From: RUG343 sp964486215
Lineage (GTDB): Bacteria; Bacillota_I; Bacilli_A; RF39; UBA660
Assembly: GCA_964486215.1 (NCBI GenBank)
Contig: CAZALI010000002.1
Span: forward strand, 1 to 64,000
Length of the DNA: 64,000 nt
Direction: 5' to 3'
The position numbers and the translations under genes were made by a program. Position 1 is the first letter of the stretch. Each line of letters opens with the position of its first letter. Of this stretch, positions 63,879 to 64,000 are shown in pieces. The notes under the pieces are model-generated. The model was not told where the DNA came from. It did no database searches and was given only the letters and a program-made list of their open reading frames with translations.

Positions 63879-64000
63879 GTGGTATTACAAGAGAATAGTA
63901 ATGTAGGATTATATCGTAAGAATAATGAGGATTATGTTATTACTTATACACATCCTGATAATAAGGATTTGTATTTACTTGCCGTTGCGGATGGTATGGG
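63879..64000 (+). CDS. PP2C-family Ser/Thr phosphatase (3'-truncated by window edge)
   Basis: GTG 63879 with GGGTGAT upstream opens a frame to the window end: NVGLYRKNNEDYVITYTHPD...LYLLAVADGMG. RKNNED and AVADGMG are the first two metal-binding motifs of bacterial PP2C (PrpC/Stp) phosphatases, often paired with a PASTA Ser/Thr kinase just downstream, which would lie outside the window. Confidence 0.82.
   Translation, partial: MVLQENSNVGLYRKNNEDYVITYTHPDNKDLYLLAVADGM

Overview
This is a 64-kb chromosomal window from an AT-rich (roughly 30% G+C by eye) Gram-positive-type bacterium. Translation signals are Firmicutes-like: strong GGAGG Shine-Dalgarno sites, extended -10 promoters of the form TGnTATAAT, and short hairpins followed by T-runs as terminators. 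TGA is used as a stop (for example at 5460-5462 and 34600-34602) and Trp is read from TGG, so the genetic code is standard and not the Mycoplasma code. Several traits recall the Mollicutes-like edge of the Bacilli, such as uncultured gut lineages related to RF39 or Erysipelotrichia: a ClpB without its N-domain under a CIRCE operator, xylulose-5-P/fructose-6-P phosphoketolase, and compact genes. The cell has a wall (MurF, Ddl, a muramidase-like protein, wall-anchored surface proteins). The lineage assignment is inference.

Layout. 1-3.1 kb: end of a very large repeat-rich surface protein cut by the window edge. 3.1-6.7 kb: HD-domain protein, MgtC-like protein, LPG-synthase/flippase-like protein and a DUF2628 protein. 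6.7-8.0 kb: a calcineurin-like phosphoesterase broken by a -1 frameshift. 8.0-8.35 kb: a candidate type I toxin locus, followed by tRNA-His. 8.5-19.3 kb: DUF5662, thioredoxin and thioredoxin reductase, CIRCE-controlled clpB, a Zn-alcohol dehydrogenase, a four-gene secreted-protein operon resembling TasA/camelysin-type loci, a CarD-like regulator and CIRCE-preceded htpG. 19.3-35.7 kb: surface protein, phosphoketolase, a cysteine desulfurase / thioredoxin / CcdA-like redox operon, a highly acidic protein, a secreted zincin, NUDIX, an ABC exporter, Sir2, a methionine-gamma-lyase-family PLP enzyme, a PASTA protein, a MraZ-like protein and a muramidase-like protein.

35.76-36.39 kb holds a gene-free, structured, promoter- and terminator-bounded segment of about 630 nt, directly upstream of a four-TM protein resembling OapA. 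I interpret this as an OLE (ornate large extremophilic) RNA locus; it is the most striking element of the window. 37-44.7 kb: membrane and secreted proteins, including a thioester/Cna-B surface protein, LemA plus DUF2207, and DUF3592. 44.7-45.5 kb: two tRNA-Gly genes, a truncated KilA-N gene and a tRNA-Gly-like 34-nt minihelix. 45.5-51 kb: an MBL hydrolase, a degenerate zincin, an alpha/beta hydrolase, MurF and Ddl. 51.0-51.2 kb: tRNA-Lys with two copies of its 3' tail, each backed by a terminator. 51.3-54.1 kb: a P-type ATPase and an Ile-Asn-Glu-Ser tRNA cluster. 54.2-61.9 kb: a giant 2551-aa cyclic-beta-glucan-synthase-like enzyme. 61.9-64 kb: phosphoglucose isomerase, a HAD phosphatase and the start of a PP2C phosphatase.

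Working together: redox functions recur (TrxA/TrxB, membrane Trx, CcdA-like); wall precursor genes (murF, ddl) sit together; heat-shock genes are tied by CIRCE; sugar metabolism (phosphoketolase, Pgi, GT84/GH94 enzyme) is prominent. No sortase, transposase, CRISPR array or rRNA gene was seen.
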